A DNA stretch of 64,000 bases, taken from NCBI RefSeq assembly GCF_902167145.1, contig NC_050101.1:134198990-134262989 (forward strand). The letters are read 5' to 3'. The notes beneath the pieces were generated by a model, which had not been told where the DNA came from, did not search any database, and was given only the letters and a program-made list of their open reading frames with translations. Shown here in pieces: positions 46,632 through 58,092 of this stretch. A program made the translations under genes and the position numbers. Source of the DNA: Zea mays. Lineage: Eukaryota; Streptophyta; Magnoliopsida; Poales; Poaceae. How positions within the stretch are numbered: position 1 is the stretch's first letter; each line of letters opens with the position of its first letter.

Positions 46632-48337
46632 GAACTCGCGCTCATCACCTTCCTCCGGGCAAATGCCGACGTGTTCGCTTGGGAGCCGTCGCAGATGCCT
46701 GGGATCCCCAGGGAGGTGATTGAGCACCATATGAAGATCTATCCGGATGCCAAGCTGGTAAGCCAGAAGCCTCAGAGGCAGTCCGTGGAGCGGCAGGACT
46801 TCATCCGTGAGGAGGTTCGGAAGTTGTTGCACGCCGGCTTCATCGAAGAGGTCCATCACCCCGTGTGGCTGGCCAACCCGGTCATCGTGCCAAAAGCGAA
46901 CGGGAAACTCCGGATGTGCATCGACTACACCAGCCTGAATAAGGCATGCCCCAAGGACCCATATCCACTTCCACGTATAAATCAGATCGTGGACTCTACC
47001 CCGGGGTGCGACTTTTTGTCTTTCCTCAATGCCTACTCCGGTTTTCATCAAATCCGGATGTCTAGGGAGGATAGGAAGCACACCGCTTTTGTAATGGTAG
47101 ATGGGCTGTACTGTTATGTTGTGATGCCTTATGGTCTGAAAAACGCCCTGCTAACATTTGTTCGGGCGATGAGTAAGACCTTCGGGGATCTGATCCGGGA
47201 CAAGGTGGAGGTTTACGTCGATGACATCGTGGTCAAGACTAGAAGGGGGTCGACCGTAGTGGAGGATCTAACCCTGGTTTTCGACAAGCTGCGGGCAACC
47301 CGCACCAAACTGAACCCGGAGAAATGCATCTTCGGCGTCTCCGCAGGAAAGCTGCTGTGTTTCCTGGTTTCATACCGGGGCATTGAAGCTAACCCAGAAA
47401 AGATCAAGGCTATCGAGATAATGAGGCTTCCCGCCCGTGTCAAGGACATCCAGAAGCTTGCGGGATCTCTGGCTGCCCTTAGCCGCTTCATTTCAAGGTT
47501 GGCTGAGAGGGCGCTGCCTTTCTTCACGCTTCTACGGAAATCTGGCCCTTTTGCCTGGACCAAAGAGGCAGAGCAAGCCTTCCAAGAATTAAAGCAACAC
47601 CTAACTTCCCTGCTGATCTTGGTAGCTCCAGAGCCAGGGGAACCGCTATACCTGTACATTGCGGCGGCTGCGGAAGCAGTGAGCATGGTGTTAGTCGCCG
47701 AAAGGGCGACACCAGAAGGGCAGGGATCTGAGAACTTGGAACCAGCGTCGGGCGCCCGGATTGTCCAGAAGCCTGTTTATTACGTCAGCGCGGTCCTCCA
47801 TGAAGCAAAGACCAGGTACCTTGAGACACACAAGCTCCTCTATGCTGTCCTGGTTGCGTCCAGAAAGTTGCGTCACTATTTCCAAGCACACAGAGTTGTG
47901 GTGGTGACCACCTTTCCATTGAGGGCCATCCTCCACAACTCAAACGCCACTGGCAACATCGCCAAATGGGCAGCAGAGCTCACTGAGTTCCAGCTGGATT
48001 TCCAGCCCCGCCACGCTATCAAGAGTCAGGTCCTGGCCGACTTCATCGTGGAGTGGACTCCACCCCCATGCGCCCCTGGGGGCCCGGACCCCGACCCGGG
48101 CCCTACACCTGTGGAGCGAAGGGGTCCGGTCTTCACCGAGCCCCACTGGATGCTCTTCTTCGGCGGGTTCGCTCGCCAATAGAGTGCTGGCGCAGGAGTG
48201 GTCCTCATCGGCCCAGATGGGGACCAGCTGAAGTATGTTGTACGTCTCGAGTTCAAAGCCACCAACAACATGGCAGAGCATGAGGCGCTGATCTTCGGCC
48301 TATCTGCGGCCCTATCCCTGGGGTCCGCCAACTCCTC
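46632..48337 (+). pseudogene. pol: Element C RT and first RNase H (broken)
   Basis: The RT spans about 46670-47480, with YVDD at about 47217-47228. Motif A reads FLNAYSG: the catalytic Asp is replaced by Asn (codon AAT, 47028-47030), which should abolish polymerisation. RNase H follows (about 47640-48050; the LYAVLVASRKLRHYF segment is clear). The second RNase H starts WMLFFGGF, where the first Asp of the usual FFDG is Gly (about 48162), and is cut by TAG at 48180 and a frameshift at a GGGG run (48320-48323). A long uninterrupted frame of 503 codons remains. Confidence 0.88.
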
Positions 48338-49966
48338 GTGAAGGGGGACTCTCAGCTAATCATCAAGCAGGCCCGCGGGGAGTGTAGCTGCAATGAGCCC
48401 AGACTCGCAGCTTACATCCTCCATGTAAAAAAGTTAGAGAAGGACTTCGCGGCCTTGGAACTACAACACGTTCCCCAGGCCGACAACTCAGCGGCAGATG
48501 ACCTCTCCCAGAGGGCATCAACTCGAGCACCCATGCCCGAGGGCGCCTTCGAAAGGCGGTTGCTGAGACCCACCACCCAGCCTGCCGAATTGGGCGAGGG
48601 GGGCGAGACCAGCACCTCGAAGCCGGCGGTCCCGGTGGCGTCCCAGGACCCACCAAAGGTTGTGTGTGCACTGGAGGGGCTTCACCGACCCCCCAGCACC
48701 ACAACCGACAACTCAGAGTGGTCCCGATGCATGGATCTCCGAGATCCGGGACTACCTGAAGGAGAATATCCTTCCTGAAGACCATGTCTCCGTAGAGCGC
48801 ATAGTACGGTTGGCTAAACGCTACACGACGGTAGAAGGGGATCTCTACCACCGTGGCGCCAACGGTATCCTTATGCGGTGCATCATCCAGGAAGAGGGTC
48901 GTGAGTTACTCACGGAGATCCATGGAGGGGAGTGTGGAAGTCATTCTTCATCCCTCACGCTGGTTGGTAAGGCCTTCCGGCATGGTTTTTACTGGCCAAC
49001 CGACCTCCAGGATGCGGCTGAGCTAGTAAAGTCTTGCGAAGCGTGCCAGTACCACGCAAAGCAGATACACACACCGGCTTAGGCCCTACAAATGGTTCCA
49101 CCCTCCTAGCCATTCGCCGTATGGGGGTGGATATCCTAGGACCGTTTCCCAGGGCCGTCGGTGGCTACCGGTACCTATTTGTCGCCATCGACAAGTTCAC
49201 CAAGTGGCCAGAGGCCACCCCTGTGGTCAGCATCACCCAGGGTGCTGTTGTCGCCTTCCTCAAATCGATCGTCTGTAGATTTGGGGTCCCAAGTCGTATC
49301 ATTACAGACAACGGGACCCAGTTTACAAGTCGGATCTTTCAGGAATATTGCGAGGACATCGGCACCCAGCTCTGCTTTGCATCCGTGGCTCACCCTAGGA
49401 GTAACGGACAGGCGGAGAGGGCAAATGCAGAGATTCTCAGGGGGCTCAAGACGTGCACCTATGACTGCTTAAAGAAGCATGGCGCAAATTGGGTCGGTGA
49501 GCTCCCATCCGTGTTGTGGGGGAACCAGACCATGCCCAGCCGAGCCACCGGGGAGACCCCATTCTTCCTGGTGTATGGGGCTGAAGCTTGCCTTCCCCCG
49601 GAAATCATTATGGGCTCCCCGTGGGTCCAGTCTTTTGACGAGTCTGCGCAGGAACAGCAGCGGCGTGAAGATGTGGACTTCATCGACGAGCACAGGTGGC
49701 AAGCAGCAATCCGAAATGCACGATTCAACCAGGCGCTCAGACGCTACCACCAACGGTTCGTGCATAGTAGGAAGCTTGAGGTCGGGGACCTGGTCCTAAG
49801 GCGAATCCTGAACCGAGAAGGGCTCCATAAGCTCTCTCCCAGCTGGGAAGGACCCTTCAAAGTGACAGAAATATGCTGTCCCGGATGTGTCCGCCTCACC
49901 ACAGCTAACGGAGTACCTCTTCCCAATCCTTGGAACATAGAGCATCTCCATAAGTTTTTCCCATAA
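48338..49966 (+). pseudogene. pol: Element C second RNase H end and integrase (broken)
   Basis: It continues the second RNase H (GDSQLIIKQ ... ELQHVPQADN). A spacer follows, then the integrase zinc finger (H-x6-H ... CEAC, about 48930-49060), and the core with D, D, E in GVDILGPF (about 49127), IITDNGTQF (about 49300) and QAERANAE (about 49412). The C-terminal LSPSWEGPFKV segment ends at a stop at 49964-49966. Breaks: a frame change between 48660 and 48780, TAG at 49080 and 49107, and a frameshift at a G5 run (49123-49127). Confidence 0.88.
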
Positions 49967-50750
49967 AAACAGAATTGGGGGTTCGGTCTCTTTCCCTGTA
50001 ACTAAGAAGCGCATTTATATGCGCCAGCCCGGAGAGGTCCGCCCTCAATAAACCCGGTCTGTTGGCCTACACTCGTGTATATCTAGTTATAAGGAAGGGG
50101 TTCGACCCACAGAACTGTTTTTATGTCGATTTTATTCCTAAAGTTTGCGACCATTATTACTATCTCACCGCCCATGCAGTTTCCTTCCCAGGCTGGTATA
50201 ACGACATTCGAATTGAGAAACCAGACCCGGCAACCAGACGACGGGGTGGTTTGAGGCCGTGAAGCCGCTTGGTATGATCAAGTACCATAAGCCTACACGC
50301 CCCACCACCCTACGGCCGGTCTTGTTGCGTAAATCAAAGGATGAGAAATACCAGCAGGCGAACCCTATGGGTGCGCTACTAAACATACCTAGCCAAGACT
50401 ATGTGCAGGTCGTGTCCCAGTTGGGGGTACCCCTTGGGGGTCACGACACCAGTTCCTCCTTATGAATCCTGGCATCCAGCCCCGACGCGTCGAAGCCATA
50501 TCCCAGGGGGCCGAGTACTAGGGAAGAAGTGGGTAACAATGCACACAGCAAAGGAAAAGTGGCGAGCAGATAAGTTGTAATATCGCCCGATAAGTAGTAC
50601 CTAAAGAGTATCTTACGAAATCAAAGATATATTACAACCCGCTCTCCAGCGGAACCATCGTTTTTCTCCACGCAGGCCTGGCTACTCATTGTCAGTAGGA
50701 TCCCGCTGGAAGCGCCCGACCACCACGTCCACAACGTCTTGCACGCCCTC
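49967..50750 (+). other. Element C 3' untranslated spacer
   Basis: Lies between the end of pol and the end of the antisense gene. ORFs at 50062-50262 and 50259-50465 have no domain. I see no tandem array here, unlike the corresponding place in element A. Confidence 0.6.
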
Positions 50751-53700
50751 CTAGGCAGCATCTTCAGTATCGGCCATCGGACCCGCAATGACTAGCTCCA
50801 AGGAGGCAGCCGGGTCGTGGCTCTGGAAGCATGTCAGGACGTATTCTATTGCCGACCAGCAAAGTCTGCTGCCCTCGGCCTCCAAGCGGGCGCCAAGAAT
50901 CCGATCCAGACGTCGAAGACGCTCATCAGCGGAATCCAGTACAGGGAGCGCGTCGGAGATGGACGCCGGCCGCACCAGCGCCGGGATGGGGCTCACCCCC
51001 AACGACACCAACGCTGTGCTTGCCTCGCCAGCCCAGGCGGCGATGCGCTGGGCCCCGGCGCGTTGCTCAGCTCGGAGGTCATCGAGTGTCTTCCTCATCA
51101 CCTCCACCGCCTGGGGGCCCGAGCCCATCTGCCTCGCCTGGGCAACTTGCGCTGCCTAGAACTGACGGACCCGCTCCTCTAGTGCCTGCACTTTTCCCTC
51201 CAAACGCTCCCTTCTCTCCTCCGCTTCGAGCTCAAGCTCATCCAGCAGCTTGTTTCGCGTTGCCCGCATCTCCTCCTTGAAGGCGAGGTCCTCCTCCTGC
51301 TAGGCGAGATCAGTTTCCCGTTTCGCCAGGGAAGCTTCCCTCACCTTGAGGCGTTCCTTGGCGCGAGCAATGTTGCGGGCCTTGTCGGTGAGTTCCTGCT
51401 GCAGCTTCTGCAGCTTCACCTCAGCCGTAGCCTGCTTGTCCCGCTGTTTCTCCAGCACCGTATTATAAGCTTTCAGCTTATCATCGAGCGCTGTGACGGC
51501 CTCCTCCCTTTGGTCTAAGCGTACCTCCTTCCTGGCCAAACTTTTCTCCTTTTGGGTCACCTCTTCCTCTCGGTCAGACACCTTCCGGATGTCCTCCTTG
51601 AAGTCCTCGTGCTCCTGCTCAAATTCGGCACGCTCTGAGGCGAATTGGCAGGACACCGCCTTGGTGCACTCCTCCAGTTGGGTGCACCAGTCGCCAAGGC
51701 GCTGGTGCTCGGTCTCGAGCGCCTCCCACTCTCGCCGGATAGCCACCTCGGTTTCCCGGAGAGCCTGGTGAGCGCGGGACAGCACCTGAGGGAGGGGAGT
51801 CAACGTTGCTTCAGGGTCGACGCCAGATCGGAGCGGTCGCCTGAGGATAACCTCCGGAGCCTCTGGACTTGGCGGTGGGACAGAGCTGGACGCGCCTCCC
51901 ACACCTACCACCGACGGTGCATCCGATGGTATTGCCGCCTCTAAGTCTGCAACAGCCATTGGCAACGTTGCCACCTCCGGACCCCCAGCTGGAACTTGGG
52001 GACCCGAAGGCGTCGCCTTGGCGGTAACAGGCGGATCCTGGGGGTCCGACGGCGCCACCTCAGCGCCAGCATCACCCTGCACGGTGGAGGCAAACGCAGC
52101 GGGAACCTCTTCAGCCACTGCCAATGCTGGGCTTGGCACTGACGCTGATGAAGCTGCGGTAGCCGCTGACGGATCGCCGACAACGTCCTCAGCAGATGTA
52201 TGCTGCTGGGAACCAGGCCCACCGGCGGGCACGATAGCCGAAGGGGGACGAGCGTCCACAGAAGCTGAAGAAGGGGCCCTGACAGGGAAAGGATGGGTCA
52301 AGACCTGTCGACGTAAAAGCTACGCTCGAAATTTGGCATTTGGAAGAGCCTAAGCTTACTTGGGTCGTGAACCTTCCAGTGGCCTTGGAAGCGGGGCGCC
52401 CGTTGTCGTTGCTGCTGCTGCTGCCGACCCTGCTGCCGCTGCCCCCGCGGTGACGACGGCCGGTGTGACGTAGGTGGCGGTGGTGGTGGTGTCGAACCTG
52501 AAGGAGGTGGCGGCGGAGGGCTCACGCCTCTCTGCCCGCCATGGACCCGAGGATCGGCCTCCTTATCCCCACCAGCCGTCTTCTGACGCTTCTGGGGGGA
52601 GTCCAAATCGAGGGGAAGGTCCGAGACAAGGGACCCATCGGCGCGACGCAGTCGGTGTCGCCTTACTCCCTCCGACCTCCCGGCGGCGTCCAGAGTGGAG
52701 GAGTTGCATGCATGCCCCTTGCCCTTGTCCGAGGAACTGGGGCCCGCAGGGGGGACTCTGGGGGCCACATCAGCAGGCTGGGGACCTCCGACTGGTGCAC
52801 CGGGAATATGGATCCCCCGGTGGGGGTCCCAGCCACCGGTCTGGCGGACCGCCACCCCACTCTCATCAAGGGTTGGCAGCCGGGCCAGCACCGCTGACCG
52901 CAACCCTGGATTGTCGCAGAGCGGTGAAATGCCCTAGGGAGGCATCAAGGATTCGGGGATAAAAGCCTCACCTGTGACCCCCCTCACAAAAATTTCCAAC
53001 TGCTCCCAGGTCAGGTCAGTCCCAGCCCCGCGCTGGATCCTGCCAATGTCGCTGGGGCCAGTAAACCAATAACACAGACGCGGCCTCCCCTGCAGTGGCA
53101 TGACCCGGCGCTTCAGGAAATCGCCGAGTACGTGCATTGAGGTCAGGCCACCAACCGCCAGTTCCTTAATCCTATCTAGGACGGGCTCGAACTCCGGCAC
53201 GAGGCATGGTTTTTCCCTCCACTGCTTCTGGCCGAGTCTGGGCCCGTCACTCGAAAGGGCAAGGCAGTCGCTGACCTCAGCAGTGGCAATCACCCAGTCG
53301 TGCCGCTAGTTCTCCCACCTTGTGCCGCCGAGGGAGGTGATGTAGGTCACTGTTGGATTTGACCTTGTCTGGAAGTAGTAGGCCCCAAGGTGGTCTTTGC
53401 CCTTCCGAGACCTCACCAGTACACAAAACTGGTGAAAAAGGGAAGTGCAAGCTGCCACCCCCACGAACATCTCACAAAAATGGACAAAGATGGTCACCTG
53501 GGGGATGGAGTGGGGCGTGAGGTGCTGGAGTTGGAGTCCGAACTCCTCCAGCAGCAGCTGGAAGAACGGCGAAATCGGCAGATCCAACCCACAGAAGAGG
53601 TAGGAGACGAAGAGCACAAACTCCCCGGCGGCAAGATCACCGAGGGGAGTAGTGCTGGCCCGGATCCTCCCGGCGAACGCAGGCGAGCCCCATCTGAGCA

Positions 53701-53893
53701 TGTGGCGCACCGAATCGAGCGCCTCCTCGGTCTGGTAATGATCGGAGTGAACCAGCATGGCCATGGCAACCACGGCGGCGGAAAACTGAGAAGTGCAAAC
53801 ACGGAGAGGCGTGGAAGGCTCGGAGGCGAAAGGGCAGAGCAGTTGGGGAAATGCGAAAGCAAAACCACTGCGCGCGGAAAACCCCTCCTTCAA
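50751..53893 (-). pseudogene. Antisense gene of element C (homologue of the one in A)
   Basis: Encoded on the strand opposite to gag-pol. N-terminal domain at about 53764-52940: LPISPFF is identical to element A, and HFCEMFVGV matches HLCEAFLGV of A, so both have the same 'gypsy type transposon' domain. Then comes a Pro/Gln-rich low-complexity middle (52900-52370), and a long coiled coil (about 51750-51300) continuing to 50751. The frame change near 52300 is explained by a GT-AG intron, 52359-52265 (95 bp), that joins in frame. In-frame TAG codons at 53306, 52934, 51300 and about 51157 show it is no longer functional. The start is uncertain: the first Met is at 53893, and 53764 is an alternative. 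Confidence 0.7.
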
Positions 53894-54347
53894 GAGATGG
53901 CTCCCCGCGCACCCTGGAAAAATCCGCCTGGCGCATACCTAGCGCCCGAACAACTCAGTCGCTAACAGAGGGACCCGGACCCGCAATTCGCGTGGCTGGG
54001 GCACTGGTCTCCATGCGCAGGAGGAGCAAACCGCCGCGCACGCTTCCACGTCGCCTTGGGGCCGCTGCCGGAACATATTCTTAACATAGGCGGGGCCAAC
54101 AGGGCGCCCCACGCACATGGGGCACGACCAAACCGCCATGCGTGGGGGCCACGCACCAGTCCGCCGCGAAGACGGGCGCGACGATTGGTATGACCAGTAG
54201 CAAACTGATAGCATGCGTGCGCTGGGTTAGTGCGGTGCGCGCCAAAAAGATGCCCCGATCCCCGGTCATGAAGAGCTTACGCATGATTCAGGTTATGGCC
54301 CCCACCTGCAGGCTCGCGCCCTCCCCTGAGGTGGGCCCGGGGGCCAC
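53894..54347 (+). other. Element C region before the 3' LTR, with polypurine tract
   Basis: Presumptive promoter side of the antisense gene, but I see no TATA box. The polypurine tract GAGGTGGGCCCGGGGGCCAC (54328-54347) directly precedes the 3' LTR. Confidence 0.55.
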
Positions 54348-55092
54348 TATCGGTACCTTGAAACAGGGGTACCCCAGGTTACAAGGTATAGACGTCGTGC
54401 CGGCGGTAAAGCCTCTAGTTGCGCGGCAAGCGGCTCACCGTCGTGCAACATCAGCCGCCTTGGAGTTGCCACGCGGCTAAGGGAAAAAAGCGTGCTCTAG
54501 ATACACACAGTAGGTCTGGGCCTGCCACATGGGAAGCACCGGACCCCGTGCATAATGGGCGGACCTCCAAGAAAGATCCTAGACCCTTCTGTGTGGGGTC
54601 CGGACAGATCACCACCGGGTCCCAGGATTCTGGGGCAGGCGATACCCGGGCCCCGCCCTGGAAGGGGTCCGGTGCTGGCACGTGTCCGGGGATTGCACCA
54701 CGCTCCCCGCTCGGGCAGAGACCCGCTGCTGCCGCGCGGCTTGTGGCTCATGACATAAGCCGACCGACGGAGTCTGACGTCAGGCCACTGAGGTCGCACG
54801 GTCTCCGCATTTATTGCGGAGAGGACGCGCCGCCTGCCACCAGGCCGACGGACGATGTGCCCCCTCGGTATTTAATGCGTCCAGTCCACTCCGCTGGCAG
54901 ACGGCGTCAGACGGCGCGCCTGTCCAATCTATCATCGAACAATGCGCCCGTGCCATGCGGCGCATCGTGCTCATTATCCCTTCTGCAAGAAGCTTCCCCT
55001 ACACGCCGAAAATACACAGATCTCGGGTGACAGGACACAAGGAGATTGCCCCAGCAGCAAATATTTATAGTCCCGACCGCTATATTCATTAT
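54348..55092 (+). repeat. Element C 3' LTR, truncated
   Basis: It matches 43138-43872 and stops at TATATTCATTAT, before the TATA box region. The next base starts an unrelated TGTTAG sequence. The missing end was not found elsewhere in the window. Confidence 0.92.
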
Positions 55093-55200
55093 TGTTAGAT
55101 TATATGTGGTTAGGCCCATGTGGCTAGGCCCATATGGCCCATGTACAAACACTATATAGCTACCCTCTAGGGTTAGCCCTAAGTATATACAAAACTGACC
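55093..55200 (+). other. LTR-like scrap joined to the truncated element C LTR
   Basis: It begins TGTTAGATTATATGTGG, has GGCCCAT words and a TATATAG box, and could be the first part of a copia or TRIM LTR. It has no partner, no target duplication and no internal region. The join at 55092/55093 looks like an insertion followed by a deletion. Confidence 0.4.
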
Positions 55201-55714
55201 TCATTATTCTAGGGCTAGAAAATGTGGACATTATCTTAGGAACTGAATGGATGACATAGCACCAAGTTCTGCTAGATGTCGTAGCCCGAGCCCTCGAAAT
55301 ACACTCCCCTAGTTGTGGAGAGCTCATCTTATATCTTCCCAGCCAAGGTGGCACACATTCTTATGCTTTCTCCATGATGGAGTCACCATTGGAAAGGATT
55401 CATGTAGTTTGTGAGTACCCCAATGTCTTTCCAGATGAATTGCCTGGAATGCCTCCTGACCGAGATATAGAGTTTGCTATAGAATTGCAGCCAAGAACAG
55501 CACCGGTATCCAAAAGGCCATACAGAATGCTACCAGCAGAATTGGCAGAATTGAAGAAGCAATTACAAGAATTACTGGACAAGGGATTCATCCTCCCAAG
55601 TACTTCACCTTAGGGATGCCTGGCTTTGTTCGCAAAGAAGAAGGATGACAACTTAAGATTGTGTATAGGTTACCGCCCTCTCAATGCAGTAACTATTAAG
55701 AACAAGTATCATTT
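55201..55714 (+). pseudogene. pol: Chromovirus (Del/Tekay type) protease-RT fragment
   Basis: A Ty3/gypsy polyprotein piece from the end of protease (IILGTEWM, about 55225) into the start of RT ([20 protein letters not shown], about 55430, then [15 protein letters not shown] at the right edge). Stops at about 55255 (TAG) and 55611 (TAG). It differs clearly from both Tat polymerases. It ends at 55714, where copia element E is inserted. As it is plus strand and of the L2 type, it could be the remains of L2's own pol after a deletion, or of a separate element. Confidence 0.8.
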
Positions 55715-56388
55715 TGTTGGATCTTTTATGGGCTTGGCCCATTTATTCAATAAAATTTATGGTGTATAATGGTGGAGAATACCAATAGTACCATATTGGA
55801 GGTCGAAGGGTCGTTGGCTTGACTTATATGGTGGAAATTATTCCACTTAATTTGAGAAGTCAATAAATGAACAAGGGCGTGCCACACGCGCGTGCGCCGC
55901 CGCCGGCCGGGCCGGGTGTGGCGTGGCGTGGCGAGGCGAGGCAGGCAGGCAAGCAGGCGGCGAGCGGGCTTGGTGTGGTGTGGTTGTGTTAATTTTTAGC
56001 ACTCATTAACCACGGGAGTTTTAACTCTGGGTTAAACCTTTCAGTTGCCCATCTCTTCGTCAGCCGCATGCGAGACCCTTTCTCCTTCAGCTTCCCATCA
56101 GCCGCATGCGACCCTTCTCCTTCAGCTTCCCTCCGTGAGAGGTTAAGTAGGGGAGAACCCCTGTCACTTGGTACACGAGAGCAGAACCTTCAGAATCACA
56201 GTCCAGCCGCAAGTGTGGGTGTTTCCATCTCGTAACTCTGTGCGCAGAGAGAGGCGAGAGGACAGGTGCCTCCGAAGCCCTTGCCGTTCGAGACCTTGCA
56301 CGGGGGATCGACAATTAGGTTTTTGGAGAGCGTTTACGCGACTGCCCGAACATCGTTCTGGTAATCATCTTCCTCTTCCTGGCAGCAT

Positions 56389-56840
56389 GACAAGAGAAGC
56401 TAGACAAGGATCTGGATCCTCAGAGCGCATGGGAGGGTATGATCGATTCATCTCCTTACTGTTTTACATTCTGCAGATTATATATGTTTCATATGTTCAA
56501 CTTTGTTGTTTCATATATAGCCGTGAATTTATCTCATCTATTCTATCATATTATAATATGTTATATTTGTTTGTTTTAATTTTATAGTCATGTTGTTTAT
56601 GTTGCTATCTGTTTATTTTCAGTTGTTCCATCATAATACATGTACCATGTTTATATGCTTATTAAATTTATATGATTCATATGCTTTATGTTCCCAATAT
56701 CCATATTGTTATGGATATATTTGAGATCACGATTTCTATGATTAATTATCTTTTATATGTCATCATCATAATGTTAATTTATGGAATTAAAATGATATGG
56801 AAAATGCCTATAATTCTAACAATCCAAAAACCTAAAGTTA
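56389..56840 (+). other. Element E leader between first ATG and gag
   Basis: A short frame starts MTREARQGSGSSERMG at 56388. AT-rich sequence without coding signals fills the gap to the gag-like frame near 56840. A spliced leader exon (GT after GGGAGG near 56434) is possible but unproved. Confidence 0.35.
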
Positions 56841-57750
56841 GGCATTTTTCTGTCAGAGATTTTGCTGCTGTGCTAAAGCCTGATCCTTTTATGGTAAAAA
56901 CTTCTTGATTTGGAAAGCTAAAATGGAATTGTGGCTTACTGTAATGTCTTGTTTTCATGCCGCTGAGGGCAAGCCTGTCGACTTACCTCCTGAGGATGAG
57001 GCTAAGTTTAAGGCTGAAGACAACCTCTTTCGAGGAGCAGTAATTAGCGCACTGGATACAAAATTCTAGAAAAGCTATATCATCCTTCCTATAGGGAAAG
57101 AGCTGTGGGATGCACTTGTTGGAAAGTTTGGAGTTACTAACGCTGGTAGCGATCTGTATCTCATGGAGCAGCTGTATGACTACAAAATGGTTGAGAAACA
57201 ATCTGTAGTGGAACAGGCTCATGAGTTCCAGGCACTAGCTAAGGAACTCAAACTTTTTCCTTGTCCTTTGCCTGACAAGTTTGTGGCTGGCGGTATAATC
57301 ACCAAGTTGCCACCTTCTTGGAAGGACTTTGCTACCTCTCTCAAACATAAGAGACAAGAGTTCAATGTGGAAGAACTCATTGGTACTCTTGATGTTGAGG
57401 AAAGGGCTAGAACAAAGGACAATGGAAAAGGTGTTGAGACCTCTACTACTAATGTGGTGCAGAAGAGAAACTTCCGCAAGTTCAACAAGAAGAAAAACCA
57501 AAACAAACAAGAGAACACAAATAAACCTGTTCAAACAGCACAGTTTAAAAAGAAGAATAACAACAACAACAAGGGAAAGGGAGGATGCTTTGTTTGTAGT
57601 AGTGATCAACATTGGGCTAGAGAGTGCCCTGATCGCAAGTTCACACAGGACAAGAAATCAGCTAATGTTGTAACCACTGAAACTGGAGATGGAACATCTG
57701 GGTATGGTAATTCTTTACCATTTGTTCTTTCAGTTTGTAATTCACCTGAG
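56841..57750 (+). pseudogene. gag: Element E gag (broken)
   Basis: Copia-type gag opens with FSVRDFAAVLKPDPF near 56846, then a frame break at GG (56893-56894), WDALVGKFG (about 57107) and LMEQLYDYKMVE (57160). A basic Lys/Asn-rich stretch precedes a canonical zinc knuckle CFVCSSDQHWARECP (C-x2-C-x4-H-x4-C, about 57588-57632). There is an in-frame TAG at 57067. From 57163 the frame is open into protease. Confidence 0.85.
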
Positions 57751-58092
57751 TGGTGGATGGACAGTGGTGCAAATATTCATGTGTGTGTTGATGCCTCTAT
57801 GTTCTCCTCCTACCAGGTCGGGAGGTCTGGCGCCTTGTTAATGGGAAATGGGTCGCGTGTTCATGTTCTTGGTGTTGGTACGGTCATTCTGAAGTTTACT
57901 TCGGGAAAGACGATGCCATTGAAGAGCGTGCAGCATGTGCCCTCTATCAAGAAGAATCTCGTTAGTGCTTCTATGCTATGTCGAGATGGATACAAAATGT
58001 GTTGTCTAAACATGGTACTTTTGTTGGTAAAGGATATGACGACGGAGGCTTGTTCCGCTTATCAATGCATGATGTGTGTAATAAAATGGTGA
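57751..58092 (+). pseudogene. Element E protease
   Basis: Copia aspartic protease with WWMDSGANIHVC (about 57751-57786). It stays in frame with gag to about 57990. There a small deletion and frame change remove the link to integrase. Confidence 0.8.

Larger units (their letters stand above)
43138..55092 (+). mobile_element. Tat-lineage Ty3/gypsy retrotransposon (element C), right end truncated
   Basis: LTRs are 43138-44159 and 54348-55092; the second stops about 275 bp short of the expected CCCTCCGACA end. Order: LTR, primer-binding site, gag, protease, RT, RNase H, second RNase H, integrase, spacer, antisense gene, polypurine tract, LTR. It is the same lineage as element A but a different family by LTR sequence. 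The two LTRs show about 15 differences in their first 260 bp, mainly transitions, and the right copy has a 10-bp duplication near 54907. It is therefore clearly older than A. The right LTR starts TA where TG is expected. Confidence 0.9.
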
